Below are positions 10,840 to 19,898 of a DNA stretch of 64,000 nucleotides, piece by piece. The first letter of the stretch is position 1; the number at the start of each line of letters is the position of its first letter. Position numbers and translations under genes: made by a program. Under the pieces are notes generated by a model. It ran no database searches and was not told where the DNA came from. It saw only the letters and a list, made by a program, of their open reading frames with translations. The stretch covers positions 2,666,001 through 2,730,000 of the forward strand of contig OY751494.1 of the NCBI GenBank assembly GCA_963565915.1, written 5' to 3'. The stretch is from Entoloma clypeatum. Lineage: Eukaryota > Basidiomycota > Agaricomycetes > Agaricales > Entolomataceae.

Positions 10840-11930
10840 AGGGGAGGCTGTTAGAAGTGAGAGGCGGCAGTTGAAGACAGGAGGCGGCCATTGAAGATGA
10901 GAGGGAGGTGTTGGAAGCGAGAGGCAGCCGTGGGCACATGAGGAGACCGTAGAGGACGAGAGATGGCTGTTGGGCATGAGAGAGAGGCCAGGAGGTGAGA
11001 GGCGGCCGTTGGAGACAAGAGGCGGCTGTTGGAGGTGAGAGGAGGCCATTGGAGGTGAGAGGAGACCGTAGAGGATGAGAGACGGCCGCTGGAGACAAGA
11101 GGCGTCCGTTGGAGGTGAGAGGAGGCTGTTGTAGACGAGAGGCAGCCATTGGAGGTGAGGAGAGGCTGTTAGAAGCGAGGAATGGCAGTTGGAGGCAAGG
11201 GCCGGCCATTGGAGATGAGAGGAGGCCGTTAGAGGCGAGAGGGAGTCCGAGGAGACTGTAGAGGATGAAAGATGGCTACTGGGAACAAGAGAGAGACCAG
11301 GAGGTGAGAGGCGGCCGTTGGAGATGAGAGGTGGCTGTTGGAGGTTAGAGGAGGCCATTGGAGGTGAGAGGAGGCCATTGGAGGCGAGAGGAGGCCATTG
11401 GAGGCGAGAGGAGGCCGTTGGAGGAGAGAGGGAGCTGTTGGAGACGAGAGGTGGCCATTGGGCATGAGAGAAGTCCATCGGAGGTGAGAGGAGGCTGTTG
11501 GAGGTGAGAGGGAGCCTGAGGAGACCATAGAGGATGAGAGATGGCCGTTGGACACGAGAGAGAGGCCAGGAGGTGAGAGGTGGCCATTGGAGATGAGAGG
11601 AGGCTGTTGGAGGTGAGAGGAGGCCATTGGAGGTGAGAGGAGGCCATTGGAGGCGAGAGGCGGCCGTTGGAGGTGAGAGGGGGCTGTTGGAGATGAGAGA
11701 CGGCTGTTGGGCATGACAGGCAGCCGTTGGGGGTGAGAGAAGTTCAGAGGTGAAAGGAGGCTGTTGGAGGCAAGAGGGAGCCTGAGAAGACCATCAAGGA
11801 TGAGAGACGGCCATTGGAGAAGAGAGGCAGCCGTTGGAGATGAGAGGCAGCCATTGGAGGTGAGAGGAGGCTGTTGGGGGTGAGAGGCATCCGTTGGAGA
11901 TGAGAGGGAGCCTGAGAAGACTGTAGAGGA
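10840..11930. repeat. 20-bp minisatellite array with higher-order structure
   Basis: About 55 imperfect copies of a 20-bp unit (GGAGGTGAGAGGAGGCCATT and variants). On the minus strand the unit contains CCAAYGGCC, the core also found in the array at 1075-1715. Variant units recur in order: a GTAGAGGATGAGAGA unit near 11257, 11521 and 11790 gives a higher-order period of about 265 bp. Overlapping open frames in all minus-strand frames (10688-11714) follow from the unit length and are not genes. Confidence 0.9.
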
Positions 11931-11935
11931 TTGTT

Positions 11936-12700
11936 AAGTAGGTGAAACGTCGGAGCTTCGTCGGAGTCCGTCGGAGGTCGGACATAGGACTGAGACTGGA
12001 GCGGAACTCCGGAAATGCGGAGGAACGACGAAGGGGAGGACGTGGCTTCAATGTATGTGTTGCGCCGCCGTTTGTTGGATAAGGTGTCCCAATTTCAGGA
12101 GGTCGGAGGAGAGGTCGGAGGTGCGGAGGTCGGAGGAGAGATCTCGGTGAGAGACACGTTGACGTGGAAGTGGTCAGACGACATCGGAGTTGTGACTCGG
12201 ACACAGTACTGAGCTCGTCAAAGGGTAACGATGGAGGAAGAGCAGTAGATGAGGATGTCGTCGGCGTATTGTACCACGGCGAGGATCTCTGGCATGAACG
12301 GGAAGTAGAGGAGTGAACTTTGTTGATATTCGAACTGAGGAACTACAGGTATGGTACGAGCTTAAATACCTAAATGTGATTACTTTACGGAGATGGTCGG
12401 AGTAGGTCCGGAGTTGTGGCGTAAGTTGCCAGCGACTGTAACGAACATCGGAGATGTCGGTCAACGGACCATGCGGAAAAGGCAATGCATAAGTAAACGG
12501 GAATATGAATATGAAATGCATAAAGGCATGGAGTTATGAATATGAAATGCACGATGGCAACGTGCGGAGATGCGGAGGTAACAGATGTCCAGAATATCGG
12601 AATTGATCGGAGATCGTTGGAGCGGAATCAATCAGAATTGATCAGAATTGATCGGAGATGATCAGAGGTTGTTGGAGCCAGAATGGTATATAACAAGGAT
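11936..12700. other. CGGAG-rich repeat DNA with a possible RT remnant
   Basis: Dense in CGGAG/GTCGGAG words, similar to positions 285-360. It holds the short reverse-transcriptase-like remnant listed separately. No intact gene is seen. Confidence 0.4.
12222..12320 (-). pseudogene. Possible reverse transcriptase fragment
   Basis: On the minus strand a short frame reads PEILAVVQYADDILIYCSSS and then meets a stop. The YADD box with flanking hydrophobic residues matches the RT catalytic core (motif C) of non-LTR-type elements. No other RT motif is visible nearby, so this is at best a fragment and could be chance. Confidence 0.35.
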
Positions 12701-12905
12701 GAGAGACTGTCATTGGGCACAAGAGAGAGGCCAGGAGGTGAGAGGTGGCTGTTGGAGATGAGAGGCGGCCCTTGGAAGTGAGGAGGCCGTTGGAGGTGAG
12801 AGGGGGCCATTGGAGATGAGAGACGGCTTTGGGCATGACAGGCAACCGTTGGGTGCAACAGGCAGCCGTTGGGTGCACGAGGAAGCTGTAGGGGACAGAG
12901 GCAGC
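12700..12905. repeat. Second block of the 20-bp minisatellite
   Basis: Units such as GGAGGTGAGAGGTGGCTGTT and GGAGATGAGAGGCGGCCCTT continue the family of the 10.84-11.93 kb array, including the variant AGAGAGAGGCCAGGAGGTGA seen near 10975 and 11555 there. The block lies in about 770 bp of unrelated sequence from the main array. Confidence 0.8.
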
Positions 12906-13703
12906 CATTTGGGGCGAGAAACAGCTGTGGTTGACAAGGAAGATGGGGACGTGCCGGAGGGAGGTGATGGAATGTTGATCTGGCTTTGGCTATTATTGTT
13001 CGACTTTTGGCAAGCTCCAGGCACATGGCCGAACATTGAACAATTGCCAAAGTCTAATCCAACATCTCTTTGACCCCCCTCCATCACCTCCCGTGTGTCA
13101 TCTTTCTCGTCGACCCCTCCTCTCTCTGTTCACATGCCAGCCATGCAGGCCCCACTACCGGTGAGCACCCTTCTGTGCCACACCACCCATACTAACAGAC
13201 CAGCAGGACATGGGTGGGGCAGGACATGTGCAAGAGCTGCGGGAGGGCGAATAGGGCATGAGGGGACATGGCAACGGCGGGGGTAGGGATAACGCTGGGA
13301 GGGGTACTGAAACGGCCACAGCACAAGGATGGCAGCATGCACATGGGGCGGGACATGTGCAAGAACAGCGGGACATCCGACAGACGGCGGAACAGCCAAT
13401 AGGGCGCAAGGGGAGATGGTGCGGGACATGTGATAACGCACTGAGAGACATGTCAGGCAACAGCAGAAGGACGGCGGGACATGAGTGAAGGGTGTGACAT
13501 ATGCGAAAACGGAGGGACATGTGAGGAGGCTAGGGGGCACTTAGTTTAGATTCATGTTTCACGTAGTTGAAATATTATACTTTGTCTACTCCACCCTCGC
13601 AGTTCTATACAGTATCTTTAAGAGTGAAATACATACCAAGGTTGCATTTTTTGGCTGGATTATATGGGTTCCTACTATTAATACACAACTACTGTACTAC
13701 CTC
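12906..13703. other. Intergenic with GGGACATG-rich segment, no gene
   Basis: Positions 13200-13530 contain many GGGACATG/GGCGGGACATGTGCAAGA words in imperfect repetition. Open frames on both strands across it show no recognisable protein. The stretch near 13690-13717 is target sequence for the adjacent LINE. Confidence 0.4.
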
Positions 13704-13713
13704 ACTCCAATAC

Positions 13714-13716
<3 letters not shown>

Positions 13717-13745
<29 letters not shown>
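13717..13745 (-). other. LINE poly(A) tail
   Basis: A run of T on the plus strand marks the 3' poly(A) of the minus-strand LINE, directly next to the duplicated target. Confidence 0.9.
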
Positions 13746-13820
13746 GGTCAACAATTTGTATAGCGGTATACTAAGGGTACAGTCCGCTTGACATAGAGTA
13801 AACTACATCGGTCCGAGGAC

Positions 13821-16800
13821 CTACGTACGCAAGAAGAACAAGCGGCGCAAAGCTCCATCGAGCTGTTGAGTCCTCGCGCCAGGACGGGGGAGTTTGTTAT
13901 AAACAAACGCGTTAGTATGCGCACCCGAATATTCGGGCGCGCGGTACAAGAGCACTCCAACCTTGTGAGGTTGGCCGTCAGCGGCGCTGGGGGGTGTCTG
14001 CGCCCTACCCCCCAAAGAAGCGCCTGTGCGGTTCTTATCCTTCGATCGCGTTCGCTTGCCAGAGGGGGCTGCACCCCTTTGAACCCAGCGCGCTACCACG
14101 CGACTACCGCCGACGGTTGTGTTGGGCGTTGGACGATCCCGGAAGGCAAATGCTCCTGGGTTATCCATGATAAATTTCCCGAAGACGTCCCAGGTGGGGG
14201 AGTTCCTCGAGAAGGTGGGCATATCTGGTGGCCTGGTGGGGTGGTGCAGACATTTGTAGAAAACGTGGGCGAAGTCCTCGACGGACCCCAGACCACAGTC
14301 ACATTGTTCAACTTTGTCACCGATGTTGAACCTATGTCTGTAGTGGCCAATTGGGGCGTGGCTGGTGAGGCCGCGGACCATTTGTGCCGTGAGGGATTGG
14401 GAGTGACCCACATCCTTAAGCCATGTGCCGCCCTTGAGATGGGACGGCTTCATACGTTTGGCCCGAGCGTGGTCTTGGCGTCTGACGCACGATCTCGGGA
14501 ATTGATAGTGTCGGCCAACATACTTGGGGGACTGATACAGATTGTTCCAGTCACTGAGCATGTCGTCCGTGAATTGCTTCGTGTTGAAGTCAAGGGATCT
14601 GGAGGCCGACTCACCACACTCAATGCGAATCGAGGAGGCGAAGTCGTGCACTGCACGGTGGGGTTCGAATCCATGGTCCGAGGAATCGGGGACATGGTGA
14701 AAGATGACCTTGGAATTCAGGCCGGGTTCCTCAAACCAAGGAATCAGGTTACTGATGATAGCAAGCGCAGTTGCCTGCGAGGAGTGGAGATCCGGGTCTG
14801 TGGCGCGCCGAATGGCGTTGACAGAGTCGGTGAAAATGTGGATTACTTCCAGTTGAGAGAGACCCCCAAGCAGACTGACCAGGTTCGAGAACCCATGTCC
14901 GATAGCTAAGGTTTCAGTGTCATCAGAGACTGCGAGGCCGCCGGCCGCCCAGTCTTTGTCGATGGAGTGCCCCTTGTGCCAGGTTTCCCAGGCTGCAACA
15001 GCTTGGTGGCCCGACGAAAGGGAGGGAACTGCCGCGTCAGTGACAATGACGGCGGCTTTGTTGGAGCAGATGTTGGCGTCAAACACCTTGTTAAGGGTGA
15101 TGAGGCGCGCCTTTCTGGCTTCGGCACGGTCCTTAGCGGTCTTGCCGCGGATAAGGGTGATGTCGTGGATTACGCGTTCAGGGAATCGGTCGAGGACGTG
15201 TTTCCCTGGTTCGTTGTAGTTATTAAAGGGCGATAGGGGGACAGTCACATTTGCACGGTATGCCCAGATATCAACGAGGGGGGATTTAAGGTTGTACATA
15301 AACTCCGGGGAGTACCACGGACGCTTGGAGGGGTCATCCTCGTCGCATACCATGACGGTCATGTGTCTGGGTGCAAGGGAGTGCATGCGGACACGGTTTC
15401 TGCAGGAGAGCTTCTTGAGGTGCAAGTGCACCGGAGGCAGGCCAGCAAGTGATTCGACCGCCCCTGTGGGGGTGGTACGGAAGGCTCCCAAGATCCATAA
15501 CGCTGCGCGTCTTTGGACTTTGGAGATAGACTTGACGACACCCTTGTTGCGGGCGCCGTCGAAGTTCCAGAGATTAGCACCGTATAGCGCGATCGGCAAA
15601 ATACACGATCGGTACAGGGTGCGTTTGTGTTTGGGAGTGAGTCCACGGACTGAGTTTCCCAGGGATAGTAAGGCTCCGGTTGCTGAGAAGGCCTTAGTGG
15701 CATACCGTTTCGCATGCTCAGTAAAGAGTAGCTTGCGGTCGAAGAAGAAGCCCAAGTACCTCCAGAAGGTCTTGGGGACGAGGGGGGAGTCGCCGGTGAA
15801 GGGCGCGAATCCGAGGTCAACCGGGGGGTTATCGTCGCCATTCTTCCTGGAGAAATGGAACGCCTCCGATTTAGAGTGCTCGAGGACAAGCCCGAGGGCT
15901 GTGGTCAGCTCAAACAGACATTTGTATGCTTTTTTTAATTTGGCAAGGTTTTCCTTCCACGTCTCAGATTGGACTATGATGGTCCCGTCGTCGACGTATG
16001 AGATGAGGCTGGCCTGTGATAGTTCCGCATGAAATGCGTACATCAGCGGGGCGAGATAGATGGACGATAGCACAGGGGAGAGGGCGGAGCCCTGACCTAC
16101 GCCAATGTCGACAGAGAAGAGGTCTGAGAGGTCGTCCTCCCAGGCGTATTGAGTCTGTCTCCCTACTAGGTAATTTGAAAAGAAGTCCACGACAGTGTCG
16201 GGGAATCCCATCCTATCTAGTATGAGCGATATAACCGAGTGGTTAAGAGAGGGAAAGTATTGGGCCAAGTCAATGGCGACAACGCTTGTCTTGAGTTTCC
16301 TCGCCCATCCTGCACGTATGAGGTGGGTAAGGAATTGTCCGGCGTCTTCGGTGGAGTTCTGACGAACCCCCCCGAATTGACCTGGGTGCAGTAGACCATG
16401 GCGGGCTAGTTCCCACTGGAGTCTGTTAGCGATAGCTTTCTCAAAGAGTTTACCCAGGGTGTTTAGAAGCACGATGGGTCGAAATGCTTTGGGAACGTCG
16501 TACGCCGGCTTATTTGGTTTAGGAATAATGACGGTCGTTGAGATTTTGAAGGCGTCAGGCCAAAACCCCGCCGAGAGGCAGGCGTTCAGGGTCCAGACGA
16601 ACAACTTCAAGATTTGTTTATGTGCTATTAGGCACTTAAGATGAGTCCACGTAAGATGGTCGGGACCAGGGGCTGACCGGCTAGAACAACCGGCCAGGGC
16701 CTGGAGGACCTCTTGCGAAGTGAATGGAACCCAGTCCCTTTTGGGCTGAGGTTCTAGGGTGCTGCGCAGCCTGTCGGGGTCGACGGGTCGAGCTTCTGCG

Positions 16801-18047
16801 GACTGGAAGGACTTGTGGAAGGCGTCACAGGTCTCAGCAGTGGTGGTGCAGGTCTTGCCTTCGAAAATAACGGCCTCGGGAGAGGCGTTCTTTCGTGGGC
16901 CGACCCAGGAAGTAAGGTCCCAAGGACGCTTGTTTTTGTTGGAGACTTCGTCGATCTTCTTGTCGAAAAAGTTCTGCTTAGCAGTGCGTATGATTTTATG
17001 CATAACGCGCCAGTCTTGGTCTGTTTTACCCGAATTGGAATAGGTGCGCCACCCTGCCTTGCAGTCCTTATCCCACCAGCCCTTCGACCGGAACGAGTTC
17101 CGGGGAGAGCGAGAGAATTCGGTCCACGCGGCCAGGACGAGCTCCTGAACCTTTTGTGTAATACTCGTGATGTCCTCCCTAGTGGCCGTGGCCGGAATAG
17201 GGATGGAGGAGATGGAATCCGTGAGTGCGGATAGGAAATGAGTTTCCTCTTCCGAGTCCGGTACTATACGGTAGCGTTCCTTCGCGTTAATGAGGGGGGA
17301 TCTGAGGAGGGTGATGATCGAGCGGTGGTCCGACTCGTCAGGGCTCCCAAGTTTGATGATCGAGTCCTTGTCCGTGTTAGGGAGGAAGACCAGGTCGATG
17401 ATGGATGGGGCATTGTTATTCTTAGGGAAGTGGGTAAACCCAGTCCTATGATGAACAAGACCATGAGCGAATGCGAAGTCTGAGAGGAGAGACGCATTAT
17501 GGTTGTGGCGCGTCACTTCGGGGTCCCATAGCGGCGAGGGGCAATTAAAATCACCACCTATGTACCGAATAGGAGGAAGGGATGTACCAAGGGAGGCAAG
17601 GATACGTATAGCAGTGCCCTGCGTATCCGAGTAGGCATTAATTAGGTTGATCTGGCCCTCGGGGACAGACAACGTAAGAAGATTGACATCTCGGTGGCGG
17701 ACGATGTCTGAGCGAAGTTTAGGTTTCATAGCGGTACGCCGTCTATGAACATAAACTATGGCGCGGGGGCGAAGATCCTCATCCAGGTTATCTGGATCAA
17801 GGACAGGCTCCGAGTGGTGGAGGCACATCCAGTCAGGGTGGCTCGGCGGACCCACAAGGGGCTCACCGTCCTTTCTCGTCATGGACGCGATATGTCGAAT
17901 GGTAGCCCAGGGGGGCTCTTGCACAAAGATTATGTCGAGATTATCTTTCTGACTCTCTAACATAGTAGACAGGAGAACGCTCTTTCGGTATACGTTCTGG
18001 GAGCGAATTCGCAAACCCTCAAATTTATTCATAGTTGTATTTAACAT
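13821..18047 (-). CDS. LINE ORF2: endonuclease, reverse transcriptase, RNase H
   Basis: An uninterrupted 1408-codon frame with an ATG at 18047. Residues 1-250 form an APE-type endonuclease (FVQEPPW, YIGGDFNCPSPLWDP, SDHRSI). Residues about 470-780 form the RT (FRPIVLLNTLGKLFEK, VVAIDLAQYFPSLNH, GVGQGSALSPVLSSIYLAPL, YVDDG catalytic box). Residues about 1010-1150 look like RNase H (IVTDAA, FTDSVNAI). A Cys/His-rich tail (CDCGLGSVEDFAHVFYKC) follows near 1295. These activities nick the target and copy the element RNA in place. All visible catalytic motifs look intact, so the enzyme may be functional even though this copy is 5'-truncated. Confidence 0.95.
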   Translation of the reverse strand: MLNTTMNKFEGLRIRSQNVYRKSVLLSTMLESQKDNLDIIFVQEPPWATIRHIASMTRKDGEPLVGPPSHPDWMCLHHSEPVLDPDNLDEDLRPRAIVYVHRRRTAMKPKLRSDIVRHRDVNLLTLSVPEGQINLINAYSDTQGTAIRILASLGTSLPPIRYIGGDFNCPSPLWDPEVTRHNHNASLLSDFAFAHGLVHHRTGFTHFPKNNNAPSIIDLVFLPNTDKDSIIKLGSPDESDHRSIITLLRSPLINAKERYRIVPDSEEETHFLSALTDSISSIPIPATATREDITSITQKVQELVLAAWTEFSRSPRNSFRSKGWWDKDCKAGWRTYSNSGKTDQDWRVMHKIIRTAKQNFFDKKIDEVSNKNKRPWDLTSWVGPRKNASPEAVIFEGKTCTTTAETCDAFHKSFQSAEARPVDPDRLRSTLEPQPKRDWVPFTSQEVLQALAGCSSRSAPGPDHLTWTHLKCLIAHKQILKLFVWTLNACLSAGFWPDAFKISTTVIIPKPNKPAYDVPKAFRPIVLLNTLGKLFEKAIANRLQWELARHGLLHPGQFGGVRQNSTEDAGQFLTHLIRAGWARKLKTSVVAIDLAQYFPSLNHSVISLILDRMGFPDTVVDFFSNYLVGRQTQYAWEDDLSDLFSVDIGVGQGSALSPVLSSIYLAPLMYAFHAELSQASLISYVDDGTIIVQSETWKENLAKLKKAYKCLFELTTALGLVLEHSKSEAFHFSRKNGDDNPPVDLGFAPFTGDSPLVPKTFWRYLGFFFDRKLLFTEHAKRYATKAFSATGALLSLGNSVRGLTPKHKRTLYRSCILPIALYGANLWNFDGARNKGVVKSISKVQRRAALWILGAFRTTPTGAVESLAGLPPVHLHLKKLSCRNRVRMHSLAPRHMTVMVCDEDDPSKRPWYSPEFMYNLKSPLVDIWAYRANVTVPLSPFNNYNEPGKHVLDRFPERVIHDITLIRGKTAKDRAEARKARLITLNKVFDANICSNKAAVIVTDAAVPSLSSGHQAVAAWETWHKGHSIDKDWAAGGLAVSDDTETLAIGHGFSNLVSLLGGLSQLEVIHIFTDSVNAIRRATDPDLHSSQATALAIISNLIPWFEEPGLNSKVIFHHVPDSSDHGFEPHRAVHDFASSIRIECGESASRSLDFNTKQFTDDMLSDWNNLYQSPKYVGRHYQFPRSCVRRQDHARAKRMKPSHLKGGTWLKDVGHSQSLTAQMVRGLTSHAPIGHYRHRFNIGDKVEQCDCGLGSVEDFAHVFYKCLHHPTRPPDMPTFSRNSPTWDVFGKFIMDNPGAFAFRDRPTPNTTVGGSRVVARWVQRGAAPSGKRTRSKDKNRTGASLGGRAQTPPSAADGQPHKVGVLLYRAPEYSGAHTNAFVYNKLPRPGARTQQLDGALRRLFFLRT

Positions 18048-18452
18048 ATAACTACGTTTGGTTGAATGCGGCTATTGTCTCGGTCAGCTGGACGAGGCGA
18101 GGGGTTAGATTCAAAGAAGTGGGTGAAGTCCGCACTTACGTTTGCTTCTTGGTATCGGCGCCAGATCCAATCAGGGTTGAATCGGCTTTTCCAGTATTTG
18201 CATACGCGATCGTCTGCGCGGTGGCTACCTTTGCAGTTGATGCAGCGACCTGCATGTTCGCAGTCCTTGCCATCGGGGGTGGGGAGGACTGGGGGGTTTG
18301 CCTTGGCGTTCCCGCGGCAGCAGGAGGCGAGGGCTCGATGGAATTCGACGGTGTGGGGTTCACCGCAGATGGGGCAGAGTTTGCTTTTGAGAGGGCAGAT
18401 CCGAGCGTTGGACGGATGGCCGAATCGCCAGCAGCGGTTGCATTGAGGCACT
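18041..18452 (-). pseudogene. LINE ORF1 (gag-like), N-terminally truncated
   Basis: The last 135 or so codons of ORF1, with at least three zinc-knuckle-like clusters (CNRCWRFGHPSNARIC, CPICGEPHTVEFH, CINCKGSHRADDRVC) typical of LINE nucleic-acid-binding ORF1 proteins. The N-terminal part is missing because the insertion is 5'-truncated. The ORF1 stop overlaps the ORF2 start: ATGTTAA (18041-18047) holds the ORF2 ATG and the ORF1 TAA, suggesting coupled termination and reinitiation. Confidence 0.85.
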
Positions 18453-18466
18453 ACTCCAATACTACT

Positions 18467-18640
18467 GTACACTATGGCCCTACCTGCCATTACAGCACTA
18501 CAGCACTACTGTCTCTATGGATCACTACGACCCTACAGGACCCTACAAGTTTGGGTGTGTTTGCTACAGTTTACTACCGCCAAAAATCAGGGTTTGCTGA
18601 TGTATGTTTGATTCTCCTCAAGAACCATCCCACTCACGAA
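18467..18640. other. CACTAC-rich target sequence right of the LINE
   Basis: Contains CACTACAG, CACTACTG and CCCTACA words and continues the sequence left of the LINE (13680-13717). It is probably part of an older repeat into which the LINE inserted. No gene. Confidence 0.4.
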
Positions 18641-18642
18641 AA

Positions 18643-19293
18643 TGCAAAAATGCGCCACATCCAAGAAATGCCGGGCTATCAGCTATCAAGGCCTTCCTTC
18701 TGTGCATAAATGCGACACTTTTGAGATAGAAATGAATAGAAACCAGTAAGATCTCATGGAGATATAGCTTGTGACTCATCAGCCCATTTATTATAAAAAC
18801 TCGAAAATGCACCACATCCAAGAAATGCCGGGCTGTCGACTATCAAGGCCTTTCTTCTATGCATAAATACGATGCTTTTGAGATATAAATGAACAGAAAC
18901 CAGTAAAATCTCACAGAGATATGATCTGTGAGTCAGCCCCTTCACTTATAAAAATTCGAAAATGTGCCACATCCACGAAACGCCGGGCTGTCGTCTACCA
19001 CGCCCCTTCTTCTATAAATAAACACAATGCTTTCGAGGTAGAAATGAAATGGAATGAAGTAGCACTTACTAAGATATCCTTTATTCATCTCATATACCCC
19101 TTCACCCAGAAAATCGGGAGATTGTGCCACACCTATGAAGCACCCGGATGTTTTATACCAAGTCCATTCTTCTACAAGTAAATACAGTGATTTTGAGATA
19201 GAAATGAAGAGAAACAAATGAAGACTCACCAAGATAATGTTGATGAAGGTGATGTAGAGCAGTAGTGGAGGTGAACGCGAGATCATCAATCAT
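18643..19293 (-). repeat. Four-unit tandem array, each unit an intron-like plus exon-like segment
   Basis: Four diverged units of about 155-170 bp. On the minus strand each has a 58-nt segment that looks like a fungal intron (19172-19229, 19012-19069, 18857-18914, 18700-18757). Three begin GT(G/A)AG(T/A), the fourth is mutated to ATGAG, and all end in AG after a T-rich tract. Exon-like segments between them are 102 nt (19070-19171), 97 nt (18915-19011) and 99 nt (18758-18856). Joining from ATG at 19293 gives MIDDLAFTSTTALHH... running through the first exon unit (EEWTWYKTSGCFIG...) and meeting a TAG early in the second. No family is recognised; it could be a small gene or a decayed tandem exon duplication. 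Confidence 0.6.
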
Positions 19294-19898
19294 CGATCAG
19301 TGGCTGTGAGCATCATCTAAAACAGTCAAACAGTCGAAAAATGTTGTAGGAGTTTCCTCAAGAGTGCTCACTCCACTCAAGGTTCTGCAGGTTCAAACCT
19401 CAGGTCTGGGTCCAACTAAATGCTGGACCTGGACCTGTAATGGAGGTTCGGTCCAGCAGATGGCTGGACTTGAACCCTGAACGTTCATAACCGAGGGCCG
19501 ATGACGACCATCGACGGCCTCCACGCGTCGTGCCCATCCCTCTCGAGCGCGTGTCAGCGCGCCTTGTTTGTTTGTTTGGCCCACCTGCCGAAAGCGGCGG
19601 ATCACGCGCCATCACCGATCAGAAGTTCGGCAATCGCCGGTAAATTCTCGGTACTGTATTCAATAACTTTAAACTCAACGCTTCATATGCTGCAAACTGT
19701 TTATTACACCACTCATACTTTATCTTTTGGAGGGATTATGGTACTGTCTAACTATAACCAGCTATTACTGGCAGTGTGTGTGATTAAAGACCTTTCAGGC
19801 CTGTGAACTTGCCGATGCCCCCCCCCCTTTGGCAGTTCTATGATACCATCAATACGTGATGTCAAGGTGGTTTCTTCCATACAGAGAGGGACAGTATA
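19294..19898. other. Intergenic, repeat fragments, no gene
   Basis: Positions 19340-19490 are dense in GGTTC/GGACC words resembling subterminal regions of hAT-like elements in this window. The remainder, including the 3' flank of the RTP1-like gene, shows nothing recognisable. Confidence 0.4.

Larger units (their letters stand above)
13718..18452 (-). mobile_element. LINE (non-LTR retrotransposon, probably Tad-like), 5'-truncated
   Basis: The element reads on the minus strand. It ends in a poly(A) tail (T run on the plus strand, about 28 nt, ending 13745) and is flanked by a perfect 14-bp target duplication ACTCCAATACTACT (13704-13717 and 18453-18466). It contains the C-terminal part of an ORF1 and a complete ORF2. 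The 5' boundary cuts into ORF1, so the copy is truncated. Fungal Tad-clade membership is inferred from the endonuclease-RT-RNase H order. Confidence 0.93.

Noticed and set aside
10688..11714. Minus-strand open frames up to 225 codons rich in LQWPPLxSN
   Set aside because: Same cause: translation of a 20-bp tandem array.
13080..13530. GGGACATG-rich segment considered as a CRISPR-like or regulatory array
   Set aside because: Repeats are irregular with no fixed spacer length, and the host is eukaryotic.
13866..15236. Plus-strand open frames up to 347 codons over the LINE
   Set aside because: They lie opposite LINE ORF2, whose minus-strand frame contains all recognised domains.
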